Shown: positions 1-8,998, numbered from the stretch's first letter. The stretch is 64,000 nt of DNA from Roseateles_C aquae (GCF_032337115.1 NZ_JAVXZY010000009.1:165320-229319), one strand, 5' to 3'. Translations and numbers: made by a program. Notes: generated by a model from the sequence alone, not told the origin.

Positions 1-117
1 TTTACAGGCCTTCACCGAGTGGCCCGGCATCGCCTCGTATATGATTCTCTTTCCGAGCTGATGCAGCGGGGAATTCACGCGCTGGCGATTCAGGCCCGCG
101 CCCCGGGAGAACCCTAG
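1..117 (+). CDS. bolA: BolA family protein, C-terminal part only
   Basis: The window opens inside a gene whose last 38 codons are readable in frame 1 and end at TAG (115-117). The tail contains HRLVYDSLSELM and GIHALAIQARAP, the C-terminal signature of BolA proteins, which act with monothiol glutaredoxins in iron-sulfur and stress physiology. The N-terminus lies outside the window. In many betaproteobacteria bolA precedes a periplasmic parvulin gene, as here, which supports the call. The assignment rests on the short tail alone. Confidence 0.75.
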   Translation, partial: FTGLHRVARHRLVYDSLSELMQRGIHALAIQARAPGEP

Positions 118-238
118 GCATCGGTGTTGTCAGCTTGTAGCGCCCGTAACGGCTCTCGTTGGGGCGCTTGTTTTTGTGCATAACGCAAACCCGGTTTTTA
201 GATGTCGCCGGTGGAGTCTGTTGAAAGGCCCAATGTCC

Positions 239-1039
239 ATGAAGAAGATTGTGCTCACCGCCGCCATCGCGGCCCTGTCCGCCACGCTGGCGCCCCTGTC
301 GGCCCAGGCACAGAACATCGCGACGGTGAATGGCAAGGCCGTGCCCAAGGCACGCGCTGACCTGCTGATCAGCCAAGTCACCAAAAATGGCCAACCGCGC
401 ACCCCTGAGCTGGAAACCCAGGTCAAGGACGAAGTCGTGCTGCGCGAAATCTTCATGCAGGAAGCCGAAAAGCGCGGCATCCCGGCCAGCGCGGATTTCA
501 AGGCCCAGCTGGAGCTGGCTCGCCAATCGCTGCTGATCCGCGGCCTGATCGAAGACTACCGCGCCAAGAACCCGGTGACCGACGCTGAAGCGCAAGCCGA
601 GTACGACAAGGCCAAGGCTGCCAACAGCGGCACCGAGTACCGCGCTCGCCACATCCTGGTCGAGAAGGAAGAAGACGCCAAGGCGCTGATCAAGCAGATC
701 AATGGCGGCGCCAAGTTCGAAGACCTGGCCTCGAAGAACTCCAAGGACCCCGGCTCTGCCGCCAACGGTGGCGACCTGGACTGGGCCAACCCGGCCGGTT
801 TCGTGCCCGAATTCAGCAAGGCCATGATCGCGCTGAAGAAGGGTGAGTTCACGCAAGAGCCGGTGAAGTCGCAATTCGGCTATCACATCATCAAGCTGGA
901 AGACACGCGTGACGCGCAGTTCCCGGCCTTCGATGACGTCAAGGCACAGATCAAGCAAAACCTGGAAAAGCAGAAGGTCGGCGAGTTCCAGAAGGAACTG
1001 AAGACCAAGGCCAAGACGGACTACAAGTTCGCAAATTAA
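239..1039 (+). CDS. Periplasmic peptidyl-prolyl cis-trans isomerase, parvulin/PpiC type
   Basis: A protein of about 266 aa that should catalyse proline cis-trans isomerisation during folding of exported proteins. It begins with a signal peptide (MKKIVLTAAIAALSA, cut near AQAQ). A SurA-like N-terminal helical region follows, then a PpiC rotamase domain at roughly residues 125-225, marked by ARHILV, GGDLDW and FGYHIIKL. Its C-terminal tail is lysine-rich. Two ATGs compete, 233 and 239; the GAAAGG at 223-228 sits 4 nt from the first and 10 nt from the second, so the start is uncertain by two codons. A UUCG-loop terminator at 1158-1179 closes the unit. The family is typical of Burkholderiales downstream of bolA. 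Confidence 0.9.
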   Translation: MKKIVLTAAIAALSATLAPLSAQAQNIATVNGKAVPKARADLLISQVTKNGQPRTPELETQVKDEVVLREIFMQEAEKRGIPASADFKAQLELARQSLLIRGLIEDYRAKNPVTDAEAQAEYDKAKAANSGTEYRARHILVEKEEDAKALIKQINGGAKFEDLASKNSKDPGSAANGGDLDWANPAGFVPEFSKAMIALKKGEFTQEPVKSQFGYHIIKLEDTRDAQFPAFDDVKAQIKQNLEKQKVGEFQKELKTKAKTDYKFAN

Positions 1040-1045
1040 GGCTGG

Positions 1046-1122
1046 CCCCCTACCGGCTGCGCCGGCCCCCATCCGGGGGCACGCCCGTAGGACCGGCGGA
1101 GCCGGAGCCTCGGGCGTCGCTG
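1046..1122. repeat. Dispersed triple-hairpin palindromic repeat, copy 1
   Basis: Three consecutive hairpins lie between the parvulin gene and its terminator: a short stem with loop TGC (1053-1065), a C5/G5 stem (about 1065-1079), and a long stem ACGCCCG/CGGGCGT (1081-1117) enclosing CCGGC-GGA-GCCGG. The same architecture occurs at 38,946-39,027 and 55,319-55,398. It looks like a REP-type intergenic element. I do not recognise a published name for it. Confidence 0.75.
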
Positions 1123-1157
1123 GATGGGCGGTGCGCTGCGACGGTTGGTGCTGTGAG

Positions 1158-1179
1158 AACCCGCTTCGGCGGGTTTTTT
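1158..1179 (+). terminator. Rho-independent terminator of the parvulin gene
   Basis: A 7-bp stem AACCCGC/GCGGGTT closed by a TTCG tetraloop (1165-1168) and followed by a run of six T (1174-1179). It lies 118 bp after the parvulin stop and faces the end of the convergent ybbA gene. Confidence 0.85.
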
Positions 1180-1195
1180 GCTTTCTGTGCCTTGC

Positions 1196-1864
1196 TCAGA
1201 CCAGGCGGCCGGCTTCGATGCGCAGCTGACGCTCGCAACGAGCGGCGATGGCGGGGTCGTGGGTGACCAGCACCAGTGTGGTGCCGATCTCGCGGTTCAG
1301 CTCGAACATCAGGGCCATCACCTGTGCGCCGGTGGCGAAATCGAGGCTGCCGGTCGGCTCGTCAGCCAACAGCAACGCCGGCTTCTGCACAAAGGCACGG
1401 GCCAGCGCCACGCGCTGCTGCTCGCCGCCGGACAGCACGCGCGGATAGTGGCCCAGGCGCTCACCCAGGCCCACGCGTTGCAACATCTGCGTGGCGAGCT
1501 GACGAGCCTCGCGAATGCCGCGCAACTCCAGCGGCAGCATCACGTTTTCCAAGGCGCTCAGATGAGCCAGCAGCTGGAAACTCTGGAAGACAAAGCCGAT
1601 GTGGGCGGCGCGCAGCGCGGCGCGGCCATCTTCGTCCAGCGCAAACAGGCTCTGGCCGGCCAGCGTCACCGTGCCGTGGCTGGGCACATCCAGGCCCGCC
1701 AGCAGCGCCAGCAGCGTGCTCTTGCCCGAACCGGAGGCGCCAACGATGGCCACCGATTCCCGCGCCTGCAAGGTGAAGCTGATGTCATGCAGAATCGTCA
1801 GCTCGCCGGTGGCATCACGCACGGTCTTGCCGAGCTGCTGGACTTCAACAATGGTTTCTGACAT
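1196..1864 (-). CDS. ybbA: ABC transporter ATP-binding protein, YbbA/LolD-like
   Basis: A 222-aa ATPase of the MacB/LolD class. It has Walker A GASGSGKST, the signature LSGGEQQR and Walker B LLLADEPTGSLD followed by VTHD. It is divergent from tesA, and this ybbA/tesA pairing is the same as in E. coli. The chosen ATG is at 1864; the two start codons are only 15 bp apart, so each promoter must lie within or beyond the other gene's leader. Oddly, the permease that normally follows (YbbP-like) is absent: the next gene is the convergent parvulin. Its partner membrane protein must be encoded elsewhere, or it works alone. Confidence 0.88.
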   Translation of the reverse strand: MSETIVEVQQLGKTVRDATGELTILHDISFTLQARESVAIVGASGSGKSTLLALLAGLDVPSHGTVTLAGQSLFALDEDGRAALRAAHIGFVFQSFQLLAHLSALENVMLPLELRGIREARQLATQMLQRVGLGERLGHYPRVLSGGEQQRVALARAFVQKPALLLADEPTGSLDFATGAQVMALMFELNREIGTTLVLVTHDPAIAARCERQLRIEAGRLV

Positions 1865-1879
1865 GAGGATGGGATTGCC

Positions 1880-2527
1880 GTGAATGGAATGCGACGTCGC
1901 GCGTGGATGGCGCACTGTAGCCTGAGCGCCCTGGCTCTGATGGTGCCGGGTCTTGCCAGCGCAGCCACAAGTCAGCCTCGGCGCATTCTGGTGCTGGGTG
2001 ACAGCCTCTCGGCCGAATACGGCCTGACACGCGGCAGCGGCTGGGTCGCGCTGCTGGAGCAACGTCTGGCCGAGCAGAAGATCAGCGCCACGGTGTTCAA
2101 TGCCAGCATCAGCGGCGACACCACGGCCGGCGGCCGCTCACGCCTGCCCGAGCTGCTCAAGAGCCAGCAGCCGACCCATCTGATCATCGAGCTGGGCGGC
2201 AACGACGCCCTGCGCGGCCTGCCGCTGAAGCAGACGCGCGAGAACTTCGAGGTGATGATCCGCGCCGGGCGGGCCGCTGGCGCCAAGGTGCTGCTGGCCG
2301 GCATGCAGATGCCGCCCAACTACGGCCCGGTCGGCCGTGAGTTTGCCGCGCTGTATGGCGAGCTGGCCCGGCAGGAGAAGGTCGCGCTGACGCCTTTTCT
2401 GCTGGCCGGCGTGGCCGATCGGCCCGATGCCGACGCCTGGTTCCAGCCCGACCGCATCCATCCGCTGGCCAAGGCCCACCCGCTGATGCTGGACAACATC
2501 TGGGCGGCACTGAAACCGCTGCTCTGA
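1880..2527 (+). CDS. tesA: Arylesterase / acyl-CoA thioesterase I, SGNH hydrolase
   Basis: A 215-aa secreted SGNH/GDSL hydrolase like TesA, a periplasmic thioesterase, lysophospholipase and arylesterase. All catalytic blocks are visible: GDSLS with the nucleophile, the SISGDTTAGG glycine block, GGND with the oxyanion Asn, and DRIHP near the C-terminus supplying Asp and His. A signal peptide ends near ASA. The GTG at 1880 is preceded by GAGGATGGG with 6-nt spacing; ATG 1889 is the alternative, adding or removing three residues. It is divergent from ybbA. Nothing unusual is seen in the catalytic core. Confidence 0.92.
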   Translation: MNGMRRRAWMAHCSLSALALMVPGLASAATSQPRRILVLGDSLSAEYGLTRGSGWVALLEQRLAEQKISATVFNASISGDTTAGGRSRLPELLKSQQPTHLIIELGGNDALRGLPLKQTRENFEVMIRAGRAAGAKVLLAGMQMPPNYGPVGREFAALYGELARQEKVALTPFLLAGVADRPDADAWFQPDRIHPLAKAHPLMLDNIWAALKPLL

Positions 2528-2591
2528 AACAGCAAGCAGGGGGCGGGTGCGAGGCGCCCTCCCCTCGTGTTCAGTGTTCAGCGTTCGCCGT

Positions 2592-4697
2592 TCAGCGATC
2601 GGTCTGGCGCCGGTTGTCGTCCCGATCCTTGCCGCGGCCGGGCGCCGCGCGCGGCTCCTCGCTGCGTTGCGGCGGCGCCGATTGGCGCAGGGGCAGTTCC
2701 GGTGCGCGCTGCTGGGAACGTTCCGGCACGGCCCGCTCGGGGGCTCGCTCGACGGTGCGTTCTATCGGGCGTTCTACCGGGCGCTCGATGTGGCGCTCAA
2801 CTGGACGTTCAACTGGACGTTCAAGCTGCCGCTCCATCGCACGCTCCGGAACCCGCTCGAAACTCCGCTCCGCCGGCCGCTCCCAGCGCCGCTCCGGCAG
2901 TTGCTGCACCGGCGCCACCGGCGCGGGCTGCGGCTGGCTTTGCGGCGCAGGCAGAGACATGGGGCTAGGCTGCGGCGTGACCAGTGTCGGACTGCCACGC
3001 TCGGGCAGCCGGCGTTGCGGCGAGGACTCTTGCGGCGGCGTGGCCGGCCAGGCTGGCGGCACCGGCGCAGCGACAGTGGGCGTGGGCACATGCTGTGGTG
3101 CTGGCACCGTCGGCAGGCTGGGCAGCACGACGCCGGTTCCGCCAGGCGGCGTGCCAAGCGGCGCACCATGGCCCGGCAAGGCAGGTGGCAGCGGCGCACG
3201 CTCACCATCACGCCCATCACGCCCGTCACGCGACGTGCGCGTCGGCAGGCCAGCTGGCGCCTGCGAATCACCAGAGGCATTGAAGGCCGGCTGACCGGGC
3301 TGGCGCGGTCTGTCTTCAGCGCCGCGATTCCAGGCGCGCTGCGGTGCATCGGCCGGCGGCTGCGCCCGGGTGGGTACCGTCTGCAAAGGCAGTTCACTGC
3401 GCTGCGGTGCCTGCGTGATCGGCTTGAGCACCGTGTCGCGATCGGTAAAGGCTACCGGTCGACCAGAGCCCTGCACCGGCAGCACGCTGATGGCGCCGAC
3501 GACGTCGCGATTGCGATGCGGCGGCAGCACTGGCAGCTGGCCCGGGCGCTGCACGGTCAGCGCCGGGCTGTCGTGGTTGATTCTTTGCCCATAGGCGGGG
3601 CTGTGGCGGTAGGTCGGCACATAGACTTCGCGCGGGGCCAGCGGATACCAGCCATAGCGCGGCGGCGGCGGCCGGCGGCCGATGCTCACCCCGACGCTGA
3701 CGACCGGCCCACCGACCCAGGCGACCAAGGCCGGCGAGTACACCGGCCGTGCGACATAGCGACCCGGCACCCAGCACCAGCGGCCGACGTGATGGACCCA
3801 ACGCCCATAGTGGAAAGGCGCAAAGCCCCAGGGCGATTCATCGACCCAGCTCCAGCCCCAATGCCGCGTCCAGACCCAGCGGCCGTGGCGATACGGCGCC
3901 CAGTCCACGGCGACCTGCTGTGGCACCCAGACGGTGCCATAGTCAGCCACCGTCTCCCAGCGGCCATAACGATCCAATTCCTCGGCCCCGGTCATCTCGG
4001 GCGAGACATAGCGGTAGGCCTGCACCTCGGTGTCGGCGGGGTTCTGCGCCAGCAGCCAATCACCGAAGGCGTCCGGCGTCAGCGACTGGCGTTCGGTACG
4101 CGGGCCGTTGGCCCACCAGAACTCGACCTGCTCGCGCTCGGCCAGCCAGACCGGCGCAGCCTGCTCGGTACGCGAATCAAAGCGCAGGCGGCCATCCCAA
4201 TTGACGGCACGGGTGCCGCGGTCGAGCTGGTCAATCCGGTACAGGCCGGCCTGTTCGAAGGCGAAGCGGCCCTCGCGGGTGCGAACGCTGAGCTCGCGAG
4301 CGAGTTCGGCCTTGCGCAGGCGCAGGCCCAGCGCGCCGCGTTCAAGCAGCAGCTCGACGCCCTCGTCGTCGAGCCGGCTGAACTCCAGGTCGCCGCGGCC
4401 GTCCAGCCACAGGCTGATCGAGCCAATGCGCAGCGCCAGCCGTGCGCCGGGCTCGCTGCGCAGCCGGTCGCCCTCGGCAATCGTCTGGTTGAGGGCCAGC
4501 GGCTGCCAGGCCTTGTTCTCGGCATCGAACACCCAGGCCTCGCCGCTGAGTTCGGCCACGCGGCCGGCGCGGGCGGGTGGGTCGGCCCAGGCGCTGCTCA
4601 GGAAGACGCTGAGCAGCAGCGCCATCGCCAGGCGCAGCCCGGTGCTGCGGTGTGCGGGATTGCGGCTCAGTCTGGTGCTGCGGTTGCCATCGTCCAT
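2592..4697 (-). CDS. FecR-domain / DUF6600-like Trp-rich secreted protein with ER-repeat tail
   Basis: A 701-aa exported protein of unknown function. After a signal peptide (about residues 15-40, ending SSAWA) comes a FecR-like beta-sandwich region (about 45-180). A Trp/Tyr-rich stretch follows (about 225-330) with repeated YGRW, GRWVW, WGWSW and HYGRW units, as in DUF6600 proteins. The C-terminal half is Pro/Gln-rich and low-complexity, ending in a run of ERP-V-type repeats. The start is ATG 4697, preceded by GGAGG at 4703-4707 with 5-nt spacing; the longer upstream frame lacks a better site. The equally long plus-strand open frame over it is a composition artefact. The composition suggests an envelope or surface-anchored protein, but no function can be named. 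Confidence 0.8.
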   Translation of the reverse strand: MDDGNRSTRLSRNPAHRSTGLRLAMALLLSVFLSSAWADPPARAGRVAELSGEAWVFDAENKAWQPLALNQTIAEGDRLRSEPGARLALRIGSISLWLDGRGDLEFSRLDDEGVELLLERGALGLRLRKAELARELSVRTREGRFAFEQAGLYRIDQLDRGTRAVNWDGRLRFDSRTEQAAPVWLAEREQVEFWWANGPRTERQSLTPDAFGDWLLAQNPADTEVQAYRYVSPEMTGAEELDRYGRWETVADYGTVWVPQQVAVDWAPYRHGRWVWTRHWGWSWVDESPWGFAPFHYGRWVHHVGRWCWVPGRYVARPVYSPALVAWVGGPVVSVGVSIGRRPPPPRYGWYPLAPREVYVPTYRHSPAYGQRINHDSPALTVQRPGQLPVLPPHRNRDVVGAISVLPVQGSGRPVAFTDRDTVLKPITQAPQRSELPLQTVPTRAQPPADAPQRAWNRGAEDRPRQPGQPAFNASGDSQAPAGLPTRTSRDGRDGRDGERAPLPPALPGHGAPLGTPPGGTGVVLPSLPTVPAPQHVPTPTVAAPVPPAWPATPPQESSPQRRLPERGSPTLVTPQPSPMSLPAPQSQPQPAPVAPVQQLPERRWERPAERSFERVPERAMERQLERPVERPVERHIERPVERPIERTVERAPERAVPERSQQRAPELPLRQSAPPQRSEEPRAAPGRGKDRDDNRRQTDR

Positions 4698-4812
4698 GCG
4701 GACCTCCTTCGGTCTGCGTTCAACGCCGCAGCCCCTGAGCTGGTGCACAGGTCGGTCAACTTAATTTCGATCAGCCGCCAGGCCTGCAAGCGGCTGAAGC
4801 GCCTGTTCAGGC

Positions 4813-5352
4813 TCAATCGTCCGCGTCAGCCCCCATATCGGGAAAGAGCACCTCGGTGAAACCGAAGCGGCTGAAGTCCTTGACCCGCATCGGGTAGAGC
4901 ACACCGTTCAGGTGATCGCATTCATGCTGGACCACCCGGGCGTGAAAGCCCTCCACCTCGCGATCGATCACCGCGCCATAGGGGTCGAAGCCCTGGTAGC
5001 GAATGCGGGCATAGCGTGGCACCACGCCACGCAGCCCCGGCACGGAGAGGCAGCCCTCCCAACCCTCTTCATCGCTGCTTTCGCTCAGCGGCGTGATGAC
5101 GGGATTGATCAGCACCGTTTTCGGCACCGACGCTTCGTTCGGGTAGCGCTGCAGGCGCTCGAATCCGAACACCACCACCTGCAGATCGACACCGATCTGC
5201 GGTGCGGCCAGACCGGCGCCATTGGCGGCCACCATGGTGTCGAACATATCGGCCAGCAGCGCATGCAGCGCCGGCGTATCGAAGCCCTGCACCGGCTGCG
5301 CCTGACGCAGCAGGCGCGGATCGCCCATCTTCAGAATTTCACGTACGGCCAT
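4813..5352 (-). CDS. def: Peptide deformylase
   Basis: A 179-aa metalloenzyme that removes the formyl group from the initiator methionine of nascent proteins. The three family motifs are intact: GAGLAAPQIG (motif 1), EGCLS (motif 2, metal Cys) and HECDHLNG (motif 3, two metal His and catalytic Glu). The length is normal for type I enzymes. ATG 5352 is divergent from the MBL-fold gene with 60 bp between starts. Unlike the classic arrangement it is not followed by fmt, so this may be a second, stand-alone deformylase. Confidence 0.95.
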   Translation of the reverse strand: MAVREILKMGDPRLLRQAQPVQGFDTPALHALLADMFDTMVAANGAGLAAPQIGVDLQVVVFGFERLQRYPNEASVPKTVLINPVITPLSESSDEEGWEGCLSVPGLRGVVPRYARIRYQGFDPYGAVIDREVEGFHARVVQHECDHLNGVLYPMRVKDFSRFGFTEVLFPDMGADADD

Positions 5353-5412
5353 GACTCGATTCTTGGTCTATCGTGCGAGGCATCGTACAGGAGCATCAAA
5401 AGGAACCAAGCG

Positions 5413-6390
5413 ATGGGTTTGCCGGACTTTGTGCATGACCTCGGCACGGGCATCTACGCGATCGATACCGCCTTTCAGCGCGAGCATTTCGATGCGGCCT
5501 ACCTGCTCGTCGAGCAGGGTCGCGCGGCCTTCATCGACACCGGCACCAATCATTCGGTGCCACGCCTGCTGGCGGCGCTGGACGCCGTGGGCCTGGGCCA
5601 CGAGGCGGTCGACTTCGTGATCCCCACCCATGTCCATCTGGACCATGCCGGCGGCGTTGGCCTCTTGATGCAGGCCCTGCCCCGCGCCCAGCTGATCGTT
5701 CATCCGCGCGGCCTCCGGCATATGTTGGACCCGAGCGCGCTGTGGGCCGGCGCGCTGGCCGTCTATGGCGAAGCCGAGATGCAGCGCTCGTACGGCGAGC
5801 TCCAGCCGGTAGCGGCCGAGCGGGCCAGCGCCAGCAGCGATGGCCAGATCATCGAACTGGCGGGCCGGCCGCTGCTGCTGCTCGACACCCCTGGCCATGC
5901 CCGCCACCACCACTGCATCTGGGACAAACAGAGCCGCTGCGTCTTCACCGGCGACACCTTCGGCCTCTCCTACCGCGAGTTCGACAATGCCGCCGGCCAG
6001 CCGTGGATGCTGCCGACCAGCACGCCAGTGCAGTTTGAGCCAGAGGCACTGCGCCAATCGATTGAGCGACTGCTGGCCTTGCAGCCCGAAGGTCTCTGTC
6101 TGACCCACTTCGCCCGCGTCGGCCACAGCGTGGCCGAGGTGCGCATGCTGGCGGCCCAGCTCTTGCAGCAAGTGGATCAGATGGTCAGCGCAGCACTGGC
6201 GCTGCGCGACAGCACTGATCGCCACGAGGCGCTGAAGCGCGCCCTGCAGACCCAGTACCTGCGCAGTGCAGGAGAGCACGGCAGCGTGCTCACCGAGGCC
6301 GAGATGGCCGCGCTGATGGCGATGGACGTGGAGCTGAACGCCCAGGGCCTGGGCATCTGGATGGACAAGCTGGCACCGCCTGCCGGCTGA
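5413..6390 (+). CDS. Metallo-beta-lactamase-fold hydrolase
   Basis: A 325-aa soluble hydrolase of the MBL superfamily. Metal ligands are visible in THVHLDHAGG (HxHxDH) with a further His in DTPGHARHH and an Asp in FTGDTFG. No signal peptide is present, so it should be cytoplasmic. ATG 5413 follows AAGGA with about 9 nt spacing; the frame stays open upstream only as antisense of def. The C-terminal 90 residues are helical. Glyoxalase-II-like or thioesterase-like activity is possible, but the substrate cannot be read from sequence. Confidence 0.85.
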   Translation: MGLPDFVHDLGTGIYAIDTAFQREHFDAAYLLVEQGRAAFIDTGTNHSVPRLLAALDAVGLGHEAVDFVIPTHVHLDHAGGVGLLMQALPRAQLIVHPRGLRHMLDPSALWAGALAVYGEAEMQRSYGELQPVAAERASASSDGQIIELAGRPLLLLDTPGHARHHHCIWDKQSRCVFTGDTFGLSYREFDNAAGQPWMLPTSTPVQFEPEALRQSIERLLALQPEGLCLTHFARVGHSVAEVRMLAAQLLQQVDQMVSAALALRDSTDRHEALKRALQTQYLRSAGEHGSVLTEAEMAALMAMDVELNAQGLGIWMDKLAPPAG

Positions 6391-6405
6391 GGCAGGCGCC
6401 GTTGC

Positions 6406-7878
6406 TCAGGGATCCAGGCCCAGTTCCTGGATCTTGCGCGTGATCGTGTTGCGGCCTATGCCCAGCTTTTGCGCCGCCTCGATGCGGCGCCCGCGGGTCA
6501 CGTCCAGGGCGGTGAGGATCAGGCTGGCCTCGAAGCGACGGGTCAGCGCTTCCCAGACATCGGGCTCGCCGGCCTGCAGCAGGCGTCGTGCCTCGCGGGC
6601 CATCTCCTGCACCCAGCCTTCGCCGGCCGGGGCGCTGGCCATGGGCTGGCTCAGCGCCGCCAGCGGCGCGGCACCCAAGGGCAGCGGCGGGCTGACTTCG
6701 GCCGCCGCCAGCGGCTGGGCCAGCAACTCCTGCGGCAGGTCCTTGGCCTCGACGACCTGGGTCGGCGCCATCACGCTGAGCCAGTGGCAGATGTTTTCCA
6801 GCTGGCGCACATTGCCCGGGAAATCAAAGCTGACCAGGCGGGCCAGCGCCGCCTCGGACAAACGCTTGGCCTCGACACCCAGCTCGGTGGCGCTGCGCTG
6901 CAGGAAGTAGCGCGCCAGCACCGGGATGTCCTCACGGCGCTCGCGCAGCGGCGGCAGGCGCAGCCGGATCACGTTCAGCCGGTGGAACAGATCCTCGCGG
7001 AAGGCACCCTGGCGCACCCGTTCTTCAAGGTTCTGGTGAGTAGCGGCTATCACCCGCACATTGCTGCGCAGCGGGCTGTGGCCGCCGACCCGGTAGTACT
7101 GGCCGTCGGAGAGGACGCGCAACAAACGGGTTTGCAAATCGAGCGGCATATCGCCGATTTCGTCGAGGAAGAGCGTGCCGCCCTCGGCCTGCTCGAAGCG
7201 GCCACGCCGCGTCGCCTGCGCGCCGGTGAAGGCCCCGCGCTCATGGCCGAACAGTTCGCTCTCGAGCAGGTCCTTGGGGATGGCCGCGGTATTGATGGCC
7301 ACAAAAGGCCCGTTGCTGCCGGCCTCGCCGCGCGGGCTGTGCTTGTGCAGTGCGCGCGCCACCAACTCCTTGCCCGAGCCGGACTCGCCGGTGATCAGTA
7401 CGGTGACGTTGCTCTGGCTGAGCCGGCCGATGGCGCGGAAAACGTCCTGCATCGCCGGTGCCTGGCCCAGCATCTCAGGCACCTGCGCGGCGGTGTCCTG
7501 ATCGACCGCCTCGCGCAGGCTTTCCTCCTGGGCACGGCGAATCAGCTCGACCGCACGCGACAGATCAAAGGGCTTGGGCAGGTATTCAAAGGCGCCGCCC
7601 TGGAAGGCCGAGACGGCGCTGTCCAGATCGGAGTAGGCGGTCATGATGATGACCGGCAGCTGCGGCAGCCGCGCCTTGACCTTGGCCAGCAGGTCCAGGC
7701 CCGAACCGCCGGGCATGCGGATGTCGGACACCAGCACCTGCGGACTGTCTTCGTCCAGCGCCGCCAGCAGGTCGCGGGCATTGCTGAAGGCGCGCACCGG
7801 CAGCCCTTCGCGGCTGAGCGCCTTCTCCAGCACAAAGCGAATCGAGTGGTCGTCGTCAACAATCCAGATGGATTTCAT
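6406..7878 (-). CDS. ntrC: Nitrogen regulation response regulator NtrC (NR-I)
   Basis: A 490-aa sigma-54 activator. The receiver domain has the acidic pocket VDDD (8-10), the phospho-acceptor Asp52 in SDIRMPG and Lys in PKPF. The AAA+ domain has Walker A GESGSGKE, the sigma-54 contact loop GAFTGA and Walker B LFLDEIGDM. A Fis-type HTH closes the protein (AQKLGIGRNTITRKIQEL). ATG 7878 lies 31 bp downstream of the ntrB stop. It activates nitrogen-scavenging promoters, and the glnA promoter four genes upstream fits as its target. A long, alanine/proline-rich linker separates the AAA+ domain from the HTH. Confidence 0.96.
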   Translation of the reverse strand: MKSIWIVDDDHSIRFVLEKALSREGLPVRAFSNARDLLAALDEDSPQVLVSDIRMPGGSGLDLLAKVKARLPQLPVIIMTAYSDLDSAVSAFQGGAFEYLPKPFDLSRAVELIRRAQEESLREAVDQDTAAQVPEMLGQAPAMQDVFRAIGRLSQSNVTVLITGESGSGKELVARALHKHSPRGEAGSNGPFVAINTAAIPKDLLESELFGHERGAFTGAQATRRGRFEQAEGGTLFLDEIGDMPLDLQTRLLRVLSDGQYYRVGGHSPLRSNVRVIAATHQNLEERVRQGAFREDLFHRLNVIRLRLPPLRERREDIPVLARYFLQRSATELGVEAKRLSEAALARLVSFDFPGNVRQLENICHWLSVMAPTQVVEAKDLPQELLAQPLAAAEVSPPLPLGAAPLAALSQPMASAPAGEGWVQEMAREARRLLQAGEPDVWEALTRRFEASLILTALDVTRGRRIEAAQKLGIGRNTITRKIQELGLDP

Positions 7879-7909
7879 GCATGGCTCCCCTTCGCCCGGG
7901 CTTGTGGCC

Positions 7910-8998
7910 TCAGGGCAAAGGCAGGGTGATTCGAAAATCGGTCCGGCCCGGTTCACTATCGCAATCGATCATGCCTTGGTGCTGTTGCACGATGGTCTGC
8001 GACAGTGTCAGCCCCAGCCCGGATCCACCATCACGCCCTGAGACCAGGGGGTAGAAGATGCGATCGCGGATTTCGGGCGGCACACCGGGGCCGTTGTCTT
8101 CGACATGCAATTCCAATGCCAAGCGCCAGCGCTGCTTGCCAATCGTCACCTGTCGGGCCACCCGGGTGCGCAAGGTGATCTGGGCATCACCGTCGCTGAT
8201 GCGGACCTGCAGCGCTTGCGCAGCGTTCTGGACGATGTTGAGCACCGCCTGTATCAGCTGCTCGCGGTCGCCACGGAAGTCGGGCAGCGAGATGTCGTAG
8301 TCGCGCAGCACCTTCAGGCCCTTGGGGAACTCGGCCAGCACCAGCGAGCGCACCCGTTCGCAGACTTCGTGGATGTTCACATCGCCAACCACCTGGGCCT
8401 TGCGATGCGGCGCCAGCAGCCGGTCAACCAATGACTGCAGCCGGTCGGCCTCATGGATGATGACCTCGGTGTACTCGCACAGCTCGGCGCCCAGCTCGGT
8501 TGGCTGCAACTCCAGCTGCAGCAGCTGGGCCGCGCCGCGCAGGCCGCCCAGCGGATTCTTGATTTCATGGGCCAGATTGCGGATCAGCTCCTTGGTCGCC
8601 TGCACCTGGTCCAGCGTGCGCTCCTCACGATCCTGGCGGGCCTGCTGGGCGCTTTCGATCAGCTCGACCAGCAGCTGATCAGGGCGGTCGGTCTGGCTGA
8701 CGATCACATGCACCGGCAACGGCTCTTCGCCGGGCCGGCTGACGCGGCGCAGCAGCGCATCGAAGCGGCTGCTCGAATAGGCATTGCGCGACACGCCTTC
8801 CATCGCCTCGCGCAGCCGCGCGGCATCGGCAAACCAGTCGATCAGATTGCTGCGCTCGACGGCGCGGCGCGACAGCTGCATCACCGTCTCGAAAGCGGTA
8901 TTGGCAAACAGGCAGCTGCCATCGGGGCGCACCAGGGCCACCATGGTGGCCAGCATGTCCAGCGCCTGCAGGTTGGCGGAGGCGTCCTTGTCACTCAT
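7910..8998 (-). CDS. ntrB: Nitrogen regulation sensor histidine kinase NtrB (NR-II)
   Basis: A 362-aa cytoplasmic kinase/phosphatase that phosphorylates NtrC when nitrogen is short and is switched by PII. It has an N-terminal PAS domain (about 10-120), a dimerisation/phosphotransfer helix with His144 in LAHEIKNPLGG, and an HATPase_c domain with N-box IVQNAAQA, G1 VEDNGPGVP and G2 GGSGLGL. There are no membrane segments, as expected for NtrB. ATG 8998. It is co-directional with glnA, the small secreted gene and ntrC. Confidence 0.96.
   Translation of the reverse strand: MSDKDASANLQALDMLATMVALVRPDGSCLFANTAFETVMQLSRRAVERSNLIDWFADAARLREAMEGVSRNAYSSSRFDALLRRVSRPGEEPLPVHVIVSQTDRPDQLLVELIESAQQARQDREERTLDQVQATKELIRNLAHEIKNPLGGLRGAAQLLQLELQPTELGAELCEYTEVIIHEADRLQSLVDRLLAPHRKAQVVGDVNIHEVCERVRSLVLAEFPKGLKVLRDYDISLPDFRGDREQLIQAVLNIVQNAAQALQVRISDGDAQITLRTRVARQVTIGKQRWRLALELHVEDNGPGVPPEIRDRIFYPLVSGRDGGSGLGLTLSQTIVQQHQGMIDCDSEPGRTDFRITLPLP

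Noticed and set aside
2547..4859. A 770-codon plus-strand open frame opposite the FecR-like gene
   Set aside because: It is the GC-rich antisense shadow of a low-complexity gene: Arg/Ala-rich, no domain, no ribosome-binding site, and the minus strand has a signal peptide and FecR-like fold.
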